Of a stretch of DNA of 35,526 bases, positions 6,653-14,608 are shown in pieces (position 1 is the first letter of the stretch; every line of letters begins with the position of its first letter). The notes under the pieces are model-generated. The model saw only the letters and a list, made by a program, of their open reading frames with translations, was not told where the DNA came from and searched no databases. The stretch lies in the NCBI RefSeq assembly GCF_001982615.1, contig NZ_MLCO01000026.1:1-35526 (forward strand), in the 5' to 3' direction. The DNA comes from Teichococcus deserti (lineage in GTDB: Bacteria > Pseudomonadota > Alphaproteobacteria > Acetobacterales > Acetobacteraceae). A program made the translations under genes and the position numbers.

Positions 6653-7005
6653 CCGGCCGCGCGAAGCGTTCTGACCCGGAGCGCGACGCCCCGTGGCGCC
6701 GGAAGAACTGGCACCTGTTCCTGCCTGATCCGCTCGACCTCGGACGGGAGATTGCCCGCGCTGCGCCGCGGATGTCGGTCGGCCGCTTCGCCGGGATCCT
6801 CGCCTGGAGCCTGCCGTCGATCTGCAACAGCCTGCGGGCGGGCGCAGAGGCTATCCGCGACGGCGACCTCTTCTTCGACATCGCGCCGTGGCTGGCGCAG
6901 GTGCGCTATGACGCCGTCATGGAATTCCGACGGATAGGGCGCAGCCGTCGGCTCCGGCCCACGGACCACCTCTGGCAGCTGCTGCCAGACGCAGACACGT
7001 CCTGA
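6649..7005 (+). CDS. Hypothetical phage protein, 118 aa
   Basis: 118 residues starting MTGRAKRSDPERDAPWRRKN. The basic N-terminus is followed by a helical segment (MSVGRFAGILAWSLPSICNS) that may be a helix-turn-helix, and a second helix with VRYDAVMEFRRIGRSRRL. The ATG overlaps the previous stop. No family recognised. Confidence 0.6.
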   Translation: MTGRAKRSDPERDAPWRRKNWHLFLPDPLDLGREIARAAPRMSVGRFAGILAWSLPSICNSLRAGAEAIRDGDLFFDIAPWLAQVRYDAVMEFRRIGRSRRLRPTDHLWQLLPDADTS

Positions 7006-7103
7006 CGCCGACAGCCTGACCTCATCCAACCGAACTGCCGAGGGCCCAGGAGGCGCGGGTCAACGCCCCCTCTTTGCCTGCGGCCACCCTACGGAGAAGG
7101 CGC

Positions 7104-7409
7104 ATGAACTCTATGGCTCGCAAGAAGCTCTACACCGACTTCGATCGGATGATCCACACCGGGGATCCCTTGGCGGCGCTCGATCGCGAGCTCCTCGGAA
7201 AGTCTGCCAGGCTGCACATCCCGCTCCGCGATGTGCCCGACATGGACCGGATCGCCACCATCCTCTTCGTCCTGGCTGGCCGGCTCAGGGTGCTCTCGAA
7301 GGACAAGAACCGGGACTTCTCGGTGCTGTTCAGCGCCCGGCAAGCCATCGTGCTGGCGAACGCGCAAATACGCTCGAAGCCTCGACTGGGAAAAGATTCG
7401 CGTTTATAG
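7104..7409 (+). CDS. Last gene of the element, hypothetical, 101 aa
   Basis: The ATG at 7104 follows GGAGAAGG at an ideal distance, so it is preferred over an upstream in-frame start. The protein begins MNSMARKKLYTDFDRMIHTG and has a helical central part (DMDRIATILFVLAGRLRVLS). Unlike the preceding genes it is separated from its neighbour, by 98 bp. Its stop lies 21 bp before an AT-rich dyad, and after that the DNA has chromosomal metabolic character. Function unknown. Confidence 0.6.
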   Translation: MNSMARKKLYTDFDRMIHTGDPLAALDRELLGKSARLHIPLRDVPDMDRIATILFVLAGRLRVLSKDKNRDFSVLFSARQAIVLANAQIRSKPRLGKDSRL

Positions 7410-7430
7410 TAGGATATAATTCGTCAGCGG

Positions 7431-7479
7431 CTACTAGATGTAGATGCCGCAAGACGTCTTACTATATTACATCTTATAG
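7431..7479. repeat. AT-rich imperfect dyad at the element/chromosome boundary
   Basis: The centre is the 10-bp palindrome AAGACGTCTT (7451-7460). Flanking arms AGATGTA (7436-7442) and TACATCT (7468-7474) are placed almost symmetrically around it, and CTA/TAG continues outwards. The stretch 7405-7480 is far richer in A and T than anything around it. It could be an attachment-site core with recombinase arms, a terminator for the rightward phage operon, or a protein-binding site. No integrase gene lies beside it, so the att interpretation is tentative. Confidence 0.4.
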
Positions 7480-7496
7480 GCCATCGATGGCACACT

Positions 7497-7514
7497 CCCG
7501 GAGGCGCCTCCGGG
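7497..7514. terminator. 18-bp GC palindrome between element and aldolase operon
   Basis: CCCGGAGGC-GCCTCCGGG is a perfect inverted repeat with no spacer. It lies beyond the 3' end of the leftward aldolase gene and the 3' end of the rightward phage operon, so it could end transcription from both sides. No T-run follows on either strand, so it is not a canonical intrinsic terminator. Confidence 0.35.
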
Positions 7515-7548
7515 ACCCATCCGGAAGGACGCCTCCAGCCCCGCGCCC

Positions 7549-7596
7549 CAATAAAGCCGCGCCTCAGTAAAGCCGCGTCTCAGTAAAGCCGCGCCT
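7549..7596. repeat. Three tandem copies of a 16-bp unit across the aldolase stop codon
   Basis: Units at 7549-7564, 7565-7580 and 7581-7596 read CARTAAAGCCGCGYCT with one or two differences. On the minus strand each unit carries CGGCTTTAYTG. The unit at 7581-7596 encodes the protein's last residues (ARLY) and the first two bases of its stop TGA, and the two extra copies lie downstream. This looks like slippage duplication of the gene end, leaving a spare in-register copy of the tail. Confidence 0.8.
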
Positions 7597-8425
7597 GGCC
7601 CGCCGGCGCAGCCTCGGCCACGCCCTTGTCCAGGATCTGCCGCATCGCGCGGCCATTGGCATCCCACCACTTGGCCAGGATGCCGACATCCCAGCCGATG
7701 CAGAAATGCTTCACCCCCATCTCCAGGTAGCGCCCGGCATGGGTCGGGTCCTGCAGCTCGACGCGCGGATGCAGGCCGAGGCGCAGCGCCGTCTCGATGG
7801 TCTTCCGCTCGGCCGCCCGCACCTCCGGATCATCGCCCTGTCCCGGCTTGCCGATGCTCATCGAATAGTCCGAGGGGCCGAACTGCACCATGTCGAGGCC
7901 CGGCACCGACAGGATCGCCTCGAGGTCGTCGAGGCAGGACTTCTTCTCGACCATGATGGCGATGACGATGTCGTTGAGCGCCTCGACATAGGAGGGCTTG
8001 CCGACCTCCTGGATCATGCCGACGTCGCGCCGCATGCCGACGCCGAGCCGCCCGACGCCGCGCGAGCCGGCCTGCGCCAGCGTCTCGGCGCGCACCGCGT
8101 CGACCGCGGCGCGGGCATCCCCGACATCGCGGATATCGGCGAAGAGCACGCTCTGGAAGCCCGAGCCGATCGCCCGCATCGCCTGGTGCGTGTATTGCGT
8201 CTGCTCGATCTTGATCATGCCGCCGACCCCGGCCAGCTCGAAGGCGCGGCCCAGATTGTCCAGGTCGTGCAGGTCGAAGGGCGCGTATTCGGCGGTGAAC
8301 TCTATATAGTCGTATTGCCGCGACTGGCCCACCAGCTCGACCAGGGTCGGCCAGGTGGAGAGGAGATGCGTCCCCACCGTCGGCTGGTTGGCGTTCAGCT
8401 TCTCGCGCAGCAGATTCCGACGCAT
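7580..8425 (-). CDS. HpcH/HpaI aldolase/citrate lyase family protein
   Basis: 281 residues, normal for the family of class II pyruvate aldolases and citrate-lyase-like enzymes (TIM barrel, divalent metal). The metal ligands appear present: Glu160 in IAIMVEKKS and Asp186 in QFGPSDYSMSIG. Other canonical positions differ. The usual G-E-H-A-P motif reads TAEYAPFD, with Tyr47 for the catalytic His, and the R-x-P motif region reads GMIKIEQ. It may therefore be a divergent subfamily with a different 2-oxo-acid substrate or chemistry. GGGGAGGG upstream is a good ribosome-binding site. It is the last gene of the leftward operon, where it might process a carbon fragment released upstream. That role is inference. 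Confidence 0.85.
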   Translation of the reverse strand: MRRNLLREKLNANQPTVGTHLLSTWPTLVELVGQSRQYDYIEFTAEYAPFDLHDLDNLGRAFELAGVGGMIKIEQTQYTHQAMRAIGSGFQSVLFADIRDVGDARAAVDAVRAETLAQAGSRGVGRLGVGMRRDVGMIQEVGKPSYVEALNDIVIAIMVEKKSCLDDLEAILSVPGLDMVQFGPSDYSMSIGKPGQGDDPEVRAAERKTIETALRLGLHPRVELQDPTHAGRYLEMGVKHFCIGWDVGILAKWWDANGRAMRQILDKGVAEAAPAGQARLY

Positions 8426-8535
8426 GGCGGCACCCTCCCCTTTCCCGTTTGGCCGGCAGCGGCGGGCGCCGCCGCCCCGGCCGGGTCAGGCTCGCGGAAG
8501 TCGCCGGCTTCGGCAAGGCAGGATCGTCGGCGGCA

Positions 8536-10146
8536 TCACCCCGGCCGCACCATGGTCGCCGCCGTGTAGCCGCTCATATTCGGCTCGAAGCGCAGGCCGG
8601 GGCGCAGGCCCCAGACCAGCGAGAGGTGGAAGAGCGGGATGATCGGCAGGTCGTCGGCGACCAGCTGCACCGCCTCCTGCAGCACCTTCTCCCGCGCGGC
8701 GGGCTCGAGGAGGGTGAAGGATCTTTCGGTCAGCGCGTCGAGCGCCGGGTTGGAATAGAGGCTCCAGTTGTTGGCGCCCGCCCGCTTGGCGCGGTCGACC
8801 GTGCTGACGACGTTGCTGAGGAAATAGGAGGCCTCGCCGGTCGAGCTCGCCCAGCTGTGCAGCCAGACGCCGTATTCCTGGCGGCTGGCGCGGGCGCTGA
8901 AGGCGGCATAGGGCAGCGCGTCCACCACCGTCGCCACGCCGATCCGCGTCCACATCTGCGCCACCGCCTGGGCGATGCGGCTGTCATTGGCGAAGCGGTC
9001 GGTCGGCGTGTGCACCACCAGGCGGAAGCCGCGCGGGAAGCCCGCCTCGGCCAGCAGGCGGCGCGCCGCCTCGGGGTCGAAGCGCGGCACGCCCACCGCC
9101 GGATTGGCCGAGTAGAAGCCGGCCGGCAGCCATTGGCCGCTGGGCGTGCCGCGGCCTTCCATCACCCGCTCGACCAGCGCCGCGCGGTCGATGCCGAGCG
9201 ACAGCGCCTGCCGCACCCGCAGATCCAGCAGCGGATTCTTCGGCAGCGGCTTGCCGTCGGCGTCGGTGATGTCGGGCAGCTCGCCGGCACGGGCGAAGCC
9301 GGGCTGCATGAAGGTCAGCCGGGTGCTCTGGGTCTCCACCACCTGGACGCGGCTGTCGCGCGCCAGCGCCTGGGCGTCGTTGGACGAGACCTCGTCGATC
9401 AGGTCGACATCGCCGGCCAGCAGCGCCGCGCTGCGCGCCCCGGCCTGCGGGATGATGCGGAAGACCACGCGTTCCCAGGGCTCGGCGCCGCCGAAATAGG
9501 CCTCGTTGCGGGTCAGCTCCACCGTGCTGCCGGGCTGGAAGGCGGCCAGCTTGTAGGGGCCGGTGCCGATCGCGGCGCGGCGGCTGTTGTAGTCCTCGGT
9601 CGTCGCGCCCTCGCCGGCATGGCGGGAGACGATGGCGACGAAGGTCAGGTCGTTGGGCAGCGAGGGATGCGGCCCGGCGGTGTGCAGCCGGACGGTCAGC
9701 GGATCCACCACCTCGACCCGGGTGATCGGGCGGACATAGCCGGCGAGGCTGCCCGGGCTGCCGGCGACGGTCGGGATGCGGCCGATGGTGAAGGCCACGT
9801 CATCGGCGGTGAAGTCCCGCCCGTCATGCCATTTCACGCCCGGGCGCAGGCGGAATTCCCAGATCCTGTCCTCGACCGGCGCCCAGCTGAGCGCCAGGCC
9901 GGGGATCGGGCGCAGCCGGGCGTCGCGCTCGACCAGCCGGCTGAAGACATGCAGCGCCAGGTTGAAGTTCGGCTGGAAGGCATAGAAATGCGGATCGGCC
10001 GAGCTGGGCGTGGTGGCGGTGGCGATGGTCAGCACCGTCTTCGCCGCGGCGTGTGGCTGGGCCGATGCCGCCTCTGGCAGGGCGCCAAGGGCCAGCAGGC
10101 CGGCCAGGCCGCGCCGTGTGATCGCCGAATTCTGCATGCGGACCAT
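8536..10146 (-). CDS. Peptide/nickel-type ABC solute-binding protein (SBP family 5)
   Basis: 536 residues, typical for DppA/OppA-like periplasmic binding proteins. The N-terminus has a twin-arginine-like signal (ITRRGLAGLLALGALPEAAS) with likely cleavage after ASA. Family landmarks include LRPGVKWHDGRDFTADDVAF, AAIGTGPYKLAAFQPGSTVE and DLRVRQALSLGIDRAALVER. The start at 10146 is used; an ATG three codons later is possible. It lies in the leftward operon without its own permeases or ATPases, 71 bp after the acetyltransferase, and could feed one of the two importers encoded divergently. The 71-bp gap is AT-rich and could hold a secondary promoter. Ligand unknown. Confidence 0.9.
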   Translation of the reverse strand: MVRMQNSAITRRGLAGLLALGALPEAASAQPHAAAKTVLTIATATTPSSADPHFYAFQPNFNLALHVFSRLVERDARLRPIPGLALSWAPVEDRIWEFRLRPGVKWHDGRDFTADDVAFTIGRIPTVAGSPGSLAGYVRPITRVEVVDPLTVRLHTAGPHPSLPNDLTFVAIVSRHAGEGATTEDYNSRRAAIGTGPYKLAAFQPGSTVELTRNEAYFGGAEPWERVVFRIIPQAGARSAALLAGDVDLIDEVSSNDAQALARDSRVQVVETQSTRLTFMQPGFARAGELPDITDADGKPLPKNPLLDLRVRQALSLGIDRAALVERVMEGRGTPSGQWLPAGFYSANPAVGVPRFDPEAARRLLAEAGFPRGFRLVVHTPTDRFANDSRIAQAVAQMWTRIGVATVVDALPYAAFSARASRQEYGVWLHSWASSTGEASYFLSNVVSTVDRAKRAGANNWSLYSNPALDALTERSFTLLEPAAREKVLQEAVQLVADDLPIIPLFHLSLVWGLRPGLRFEPNMSGYTAATMVRPG

Positions 10147-10217
10147 CCATCAGGAATGCTTTACACACTTCCGATAGGTGATTTATGCCATATCCGGCAA
10201 TGGGGAAAACACGGCGG

Positions 10218-10724
10218 TCAGGCCAGGGCGGCCTCCGCCGTGACCGTCAGTCGCTTTTCGAAAGGCAGGGTGCGCAGCGCCTGCAGGTCGGCGGCGGGGT
10301 CGTAGAGCGCCGTGTAGCCGCGCCGCAGATAGAGGCCGACCGCCTCCGGCTGGCGGAAGCCGGTGGTCAGGTAGATCCGTCCGTAGCCCTGCTCGCGCGC
10401 CGCCTGCTCCAGCGCCGCCAGCACGCGGCTGGCCAGGCCCTGGCGCCGCAGGTCCTGCCGCGTCCAGATCCGCTTGAACTCGGCGGTGCTGTCGTCGTAG
10501 CGCTTGAAGGCGCCGCCGCCGATGGTCTCGCCGTCGCGCAGCAGCAGCAGGAACTGGCCCTGTGGCGGGGCGAAGGCCTCGGGCGGGTAGCGGTTCATCT
10601 CGGCCGCGGCGCCGGCGACGTCGAAGAAGGTGCCGTAGCGGCTGTCATATTCCTCGAGCAGCGCTGCCACCAGCGGCCGGGCGCGCGGATCGGCGGGGGT
10701 GGTGGAGACGATCAGGTCGCGCAT
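10218..10724 (-). CDS. GNAT-family N-acetyltransferase
   Basis: 168 residues from the ATG at 10724 (MRDLIVSTTPADPRARPLVA), preceded by GGAAGA. A longer frame upstream runs inside the amidohydrolase gene and is rejected. The acetyl-CoA-binding motif A is clear: FKRIWTRQDLRRQGLASRVL, with the R-x-x-G-L/I-A pyrophosphate loop. It is followed by IYLTTGFRQPEAVGLYLRRG, as in small-molecule and amino-acid acetyltransferases. It lies 13 bp after the M20 amidohydrolase. In the B. subtilis Ytm and Yxe sulfur-salvage loci a GNAT enzyme N-acetylates S-modified cysteine before FMN-dependent cleavage. The same role is proposed here from context. Confidence 0.88.
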   Translation of the reverse strand: MRDLIVSTTPADPRARPLVAALLEEYDSRYGTFFDVAGAAAEMNRYPPEAFAPPQGQFLLLLRDGETIGGGAFKRYDDSTAEFKRIWTRQDLRRQGLASRVLAALEQAAREQGYGRIYLTTGFRQPEAVGLYLRRGYTALYDPAADLQALRTLPFEKRLTVTAEAALA

Positions 10725-10737
10725 CGCGGGTCTTCCG

Positions 10738-11919
10738 TCAGGAGGGGGCGAGATACGCCTCGGCCAGGCCGGACCAGAGCGCGGCGCCGGGCAGCAGCAG
10801 GGCGTCGTTGAAGTCGAAGCGCGGATTGTGCAGCGCCGGCCCTTCCCCCGCGCCGAGGAAGAGATAGCTGCCGGGCCGCGCCAGCAGCAGATGGGCGAAA
10901 TCCTCGCTGGCGGTGCGCGGGCGGAAGTCAGGCAGGATGGCATCCTGGCCCAGGAGGCGGCGCGCCACGTCGCGGGCGAAGCCGGTTTCCGCCGCATGGT
11001 TGACCAGCGCCGGAAAGCCGCGGCGGTATTCGACCTGCGCAGTGGCGCCGAAGCTGTCCGCCTGGGCCCGGGTGATCGCAGGAATCCGTCGCTCCAGCAG
11101 CGCGCGGGCGGCTTCACGATAGCTGCGCGCGGTGAGCTTGAGCGAAACGCTGTCGGGAATGACATTGGCCGCCTCGCCGCCCTGGATGGCGCCGACGGTG
11201 ACCACCGCCATCTCCAGCGGATCCAGGTTGCGCGACACGACCGTCTGCAGCGCGGTGATGACATGCGCGGCGACGACCACCGGATCCACCGTTTCCTGCG
11301 GCGCGGCGCCATGGCCGCCGCGGCCGAGAATGCTGATCAGCGCCAGGTCGACCGCCGCCATGGCCGGGCCTTCGACGAAGCCGAAGCGGCCCTCGGCCTC
11401 GCCCGGCCAGGAGTGCAGGCCGTAGACGGCATCGACGGGAAAGCGGTCGAACAGCCCCTCGGCCAGCATCCGCCTGGCGCCGGAGCCGGTCTCCTCCGCC
11501 GGCTGGAAGATCAGCGTCAGACGGCCGTCGAACTCGCCATGCAGCGCCAGATCGCGCGCCGCGGCCAGCAGGATGGCGACATGCCCGTCATGGCCGCAGG
11601 CATGCATGACGCCGGGGCTGCGGCTGGCATGCGGCAGGCCGGTCTGCTCGGCGATCGGCAGCGCATCCATGTCGGCGCGCAGCCCCAGGCTGCGGCGGCC
11701 ATGGCCGCGCTGCAAGGTCGCGACCAGCCCGGTGCCGGCGATGCCGCTTTCCACCTGATAGCCCCAGCCTGCGAGCATTCGCGCGGCGGTCTCGGCCGTG
11801 CGGTGCTCGGCGAAGGCGAGCTCCGGATGGTGATGCAGGTCCCGGCGCAGGGCGGCGAAAGGCTCCAGCCCCGCGGCCAGCCGCGCCAGCGGGCCCGGCC
11901 GCAGCAGCGTCTCGCTCAC
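10738..11919 (-). CDS. M20-family amidohydrolase (N-acyl amino acid deacylase)
   Basis: 393 residues, standard length for M20D hippurate hydrolase/N-acetyl-amino-acid deacetylases. Metal and catalytic motifs are intact: [12 protein letters not shown] (residues 25-36), [11 protein letters not shown] (79-89), [14 protein letters not shown] (105-118, Cys108 and His110), [14 protein letters not shown] (138-151, Glu142/Glu143) and YGLHSWP (166-172). The lid domain starts near [11 protein letters not shown]. The start is a GTG overlapping the TGA of the monooxygenase gene (GTGA), so the two are coupled. It probably removes the N-acyl group after oxidative cleavage, as YtnL/YxeP-type enzymes do. Substrate is inferred. 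Confidence 0.9.
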   Translation of the reverse strand: MSETLLRPGPLARLAAGLEPFAALRRDLHHHPELAFAEHRTAETAARMLAGWGYQVESGIAGTGLVATLQRGHGRRSLGLRADMDALPIAEQTGLPHASRSPGVMHACGHDGHVAILLAAARDLALHGEFDGRLTLIFQPAEETGSGARRMLAEGLFDRFPVDAVYGLHSWPGEAEGRFGFVEGPAMAAVDLALISILGRGGHGAAPQETVDPVVVAAHVITALQTVVSRNLDPLEMAVVTVGAIQGGEAANVIPDSVSLKLTARSYREAARALLERRIPAITRAQADSFGATAQVEYRRGFPALVNHAAETGFARDVARRLLGQDAILPDFRPRTASEDFAHLLLARPGSYLFLGAGEGPALHNPRFDFNDALLLPGAALWSGLAEAYLAPS

Positions 11920-13256
11920 GAGGCCTTGGCCAGGGCGGGTTCGGGATGGGCCGCAGCGCGGATGGCGCGATAGGGCAGGCCGAGATTCTCGCGCAGCGTG
12001 GCGCCGCGCAGCACCGGGTCGTGCCGGCCGCGCGCCTCCAGCACCGGCAGCACGTAGCGGATGAAGTCGTCCAGCCCCTGCGCCACCACCGGGAAGCCCA
12101 GGATGAAGCCGTCGGCGGCGCCCTGCTCGATCCAGCGGATCATCTCGTCGGCGACTTCCTCGCCGCTGCCGATGAAATGCGGCTTCGGCGTCGCCGAGGC
12201 CAGCGCCACCTGGCGGAGCGTCAACCCCTTCTCGCGCGCGTCGCGCTTGATGCGGTCGGTGGTGGAGCGGAAGCTGTTGGCGCCGATGTCGCCCAGCTCG
12301 GGAAACGGCGCATCGAGCGGATAGGCCGAAAAATCATGATGGTCGAAGAAGCGGCCGAGATAGGCCAGCGCCTCGTCGATGCTCAGCAGGTCGCGGATCG
12401 CCGCGTATTTCTGCTCGGCCTCGGCGCGGGTCGGGCCGGTGATCGGGCCGATGCCGGGCATGATCTTGATCTGGTCGGGATCGCGGCCGTGCCTGGCGGC
12501 GCTGGCGCGGACGGCCTCGCGGAAGCGCTTCGTCTCCTCGAAGGAGGGAGAGTTGGTGAAGACGGCGTCGGCGTATTTCCCGGCGAGGTCGATGCCGGGC
12601 TCGGAGGAGCCGGCCTGGAAGATCACCGGCTGGCCCTGCGGCGAGCGCTGGATGTTCAGCGGCCCCTCGACCTTGAAGAACTGTCCTTCATGGTCCAGGC
12701 GGCGGAACTTCTTCCGGTCGAAGAACTCGCCGGTCTCGCGGTTGCGCGGGAAGGCGCCGTCCTCCCAGGACTCCCACAGGCCTTGCGTCACCTGCAGATA
12801 TTCATCGGCGATGCGGTAGCGCAGCGCATGCTCGGGATGGGCGCGGCTGTAGTTGCGCGACGACCCTTCCAGCGGCGAGGTCACCACGTTCCAGCCGGCG
12901 CGCCCCCCGCTGATCAGGTCGAGCGAGGCGAATTGCCGCGCGACCGTGAAGGGATCGCTGTAGGAGGTGGAGACGGTGCCGGCCAGGCCGATCTTCTCCG
13001 TCACCGTCGCCAGCGCCGAGAGGATGGAGATCGGCTCGAAGCGGTTCAGGAAATGCGGAATCGACTTCTCGTTGATATAGAGGCCGTCGGCCACGAAGGC
13101 GAAGGCGATGCCGGCGGCCTCGGCCTGCTTCGCGCGGTCGATGTAGAAGCCCAGGTTGACGCTGGCATCCGCCGGACCGCTGGGATGCTTCCAGGCATTC
13201 ATGTGGCCGCCGGCGCCATGCAGCATGACGCCCAGCGGGATCTTCTTGTCGGTCAT
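11916..13256 (-). CDS. LLM-class FMN-dependent monooxygenase, NtaA/SnaA/DszA family
   Basis: 446 residues from the ATG at 13256 ([20 protein letters not shown]); a longer open frame upstream belongs to the preceding gene. Features of the NtaA/SnaA/DszA family are clear: [51 protein letters not shown] and [10 protein letters not shown]. Members use reduced FMN from a partner reductase to oxidise N- or S-containing substrates (nitrilotriacetate, EDTA, dibenzothiophene sulfone, S-alkyl cysteines). Length and family match B. subtilis YtnJ/YxeK, which cleave C-S bonds of N-acetylated cysteine derivatives. It is 16 bp downstream of a second luciferase-like gene and coupled to the M20 gene. No flavin reductase is in the window. 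Confidence 0.92.
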   Translation of the reverse strand: MTDKKIPLGVMLHGAGGHMNAWKHPSGPADASVNLGFYIDRAKQAEAAGIAFAFVADGLYINEKSIPHFLNRFEPISILSALATVTEKIGLAGTVSTSYSDPFTVARQFASLDLISGGRAGWNVVTSPLEGSSRNYSRAHPEHALRYRIADEYLQVTQGLWESWEDGAFPRNRETGEFFDRKKFRRLDHEGQFFKVEGPLNIQRSPQGQPVIFQAGSSEPGIDLAGKYADAVFTNSPSFEETKRFREAVRASAARHGRDPDQIKIMPGIGPITGPTRAEAEQKYAAIRDLLSIDEALAYLGRFFDHHDFSAYPLDAPFPELGDIGANSFRSTTDRIKRDAREKGLTLRQVALASATPKPHFIGSGEEVADEMIRWIEQGAADGFILGFPVVAQGLDDFIRYVLPVLEARGRHDPVLRGATLRENLGLPYRAIRAAAHPEPALAKAS

Positions 13257-13272
13257 GACAGGGGGTCCTTGG

Positions 13273-14259
13273 TCAGGCCGCGACCGGCTGGCGCGCCGGG
13301 GCCAGCAGGTCGAGCATGGCGGCGCGTTCGGCGAAAGCAGTGGAGGGCGTGTCGAGAATGAATTCGGCGATGCCATGCTCGCGCTGGAGCGCGTCGAGCG
13401 CGGCATGGATGTCGTCGGGATTGCCGGCCAGCAGGCTGGGCCGCACCTCCTCGATCCGCCAGGTGGTGGCGCCGGCCTGGCGGGCATATTCCTCGGCCGC
13501 GTCCCGCGTGCCCAGGTTGAAGCTCTGGCCGGTCGGCAGATGCACCTTGTAGGTGCGCAGGGAGGCCGCGCGGCGCTCGGCCTCGGCGCGGCTGGCATCG
13601 GCCAGCACATGCAGCGCCAGCAGCGGCGCCTGGCCGCTGTCGTCGCGGTAGCGCGCCAGGCTGTCGCGCAGCTTGGCGTCGTCGCCGTTCAGATGCCCGG
13701 CATAGCAGAATTGCCAGCCATGCCGCGCCGCCAGGGCCGCGCTGTCGGCGCTGGCGCCGAGCACGATCTTCTGCGGCGCCTCCGGCGGGATCGGCGTCAG
13801 CTGCGCCGCGGCATGCGGATGGTCCTGCGGCAGGCTGTGCGTGAGGAAGCCCTCGAGCTCCGCAAAGCGCGCGGCAAAGTCCTGGGCGTCGCCGCGCAGC
13901 GCGCGGGTGGAAAACGGCAGCCCGCCCGGCGCCTTGCCGATGCCGAGATCGACGCGCCCCGGCGCCAGCGTCGCCAGCAGCGAGAAGGTCTCGGCGACCT
14001 TGTAGGGGGCGTAATGCTGCAGCATCACGCCGCCGGAGCCGACGCGGATGCGGCTGGTGCGCGCCAGGAGGAAGGCCGAGAGCACCTCGGGCGCGACGCT
14101 GGCGAGGCCGGGACTACCGTGATGCTCGGCCACCCAGAAGCGGTGATAGCCCAGCTGCTCCGCCCGCTGCGCCAGGGCCAGGGTGTTCTGCAGCGCCTCG
14201 GCCGCGCTGGCGCCGGCGGGGATGGGGCTCTTGTCGAGCAGGCTCAGGCGGTAGCGCAT
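13273..14259 (-). CDS. LLM-class flavin-dependent oxidoreductase, MsnO8/YtmO-like
   Basis: 328 residues from the ATG at 14259 ([20 protein letters not shown]). The frame is open 20 codons further upstream, but that extension is not family-like. Bacterial-luciferase-like TIM-barrel motifs are present: [40 protein letters not shown] and [16 protein letters not shown]. This is the MsnO8 group that includes B. subtilis YtmO, an S-oxidising partner of YtnJ. It is the first gene of the leftward operon. The pairing of a short YtmO-like and a long YtnJ-like enzyme is the strongest clue to the locus function. FMNH2 use is family knowledge; the substrate is inferred. Confidence 0.9.
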   Translation of the reverse strand: MRYRLSLLDKSPIPAGASAAEALQNTLALAQRAEQLGYHRFWVAEHHGSPGLASVAPEVLSAFLLARTSRIRVGSGGVMLQHYAPYKVAETFSLLATLAPGRVDLGIGKAPGGLPFSTRALRGDAQDFAARFAELEGFLTHSLPQDHPHAAAQLTPIPPEAPQKIVLGASADSAALAARHGWQFCYAGHLNGDDAKLRDSLARYRDDSGQAPLLALHVLADASRAEAERRAASLRTYKVHLPTGQSFNLGTRDAAEEYARQAGATTWRIEEVRPSLLAGNPDDIHAALDALQREHGIAEFILDTPSTAFAERAAMLDLLAPARQPVAA

Positions 14260-14478
14260 GGCGCGGAACTCCGGCTCAGGGCGCGCGGCGGCGGGGCCGC
14301 CGTGTCGGCTCCGCCACATTAATCACCTTGGAATTTCGTGCGTCAATCATCGCGCGGCGTAGATTCGTGCTTAAGCGTCGGCGCGAGGGTCCGAAAGGCC
14401 GAGGGGCAGCCGTGATCCAGCCCTGCATGCCGGTGAGCCGGGAGGCTGGTCGGTGGCCGCTCCTGCCGAGATAACCCT

Positions 14479-14498
14479 TTGATTGAAAATCAATTTTT
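14479..14498. promoter_or_regulatory. Dyad TTGATT-GAA-AATCAA followed by five T
   Basis: A perfect 6-bp inverted repeat with a three-base centre, followed by TTTTT. Two readings are possible. It contains T-N11-A inside a 15-bp palindrome, the shape of a LysR-type regulator site, common for sulfur-assimilation regulators. Or it is a weak intrinsic terminator or attenuator for rightward transcripts. No regulator gene is encoded in the cluster, so a LysR-type protein would have to act from elsewhere. Confidence 0.4.
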
Positions 14499-14608
14499 CC
14501 CTGAGATCACGGCATGCTCGATCGATCCATCTGGAGCCGAAGCGGTCTTATCACGTCGCGTTGTAGCTATTTATTATATTGACTCTTTATCGTCGCTATT
14601 TGATTGCT

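Noticed and set aside
8449-10305. Plus-strand open frame of 618 codons
   Set aside because: It is antisense to the solute-binding protein gene, which has full family motifs. The plus translation is arginine/glycine-rich with no domain.
10218-11312. Longer version of the acetyltransferase frame (364 codons)
   Set aside because: The extra N-terminal part lies inside the M20 gene in another frame and is not GNAT-like; the ATG at 10724 has a ribosome-binding site.
10699-13361. Long plus-strand open frames (10699-11973 and 11946-13361)
   Set aside because: They mirror the amidohydrolase and monooxygenase genes on the minus strand; no recognisable protein features.
11916-13610. Longer version of the NtaA-family frame (564 codons)
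   Set aside because: The first 118 codons overlap the other LLM gene in a different frame and are proline/arginine-rich; the ATG at 13256 begins the true family sequence.
14390-14500. Possible TPP or cobalamin riboswitch in the divergent leader
   Set aside because: GAGATAACCCTTT and GCCGGTGAGCCGG look superficially similar to parts of those motifs, but the remaining conserved blocks are missing and the neighbouring genes are not thiamine or cobalamin genes.
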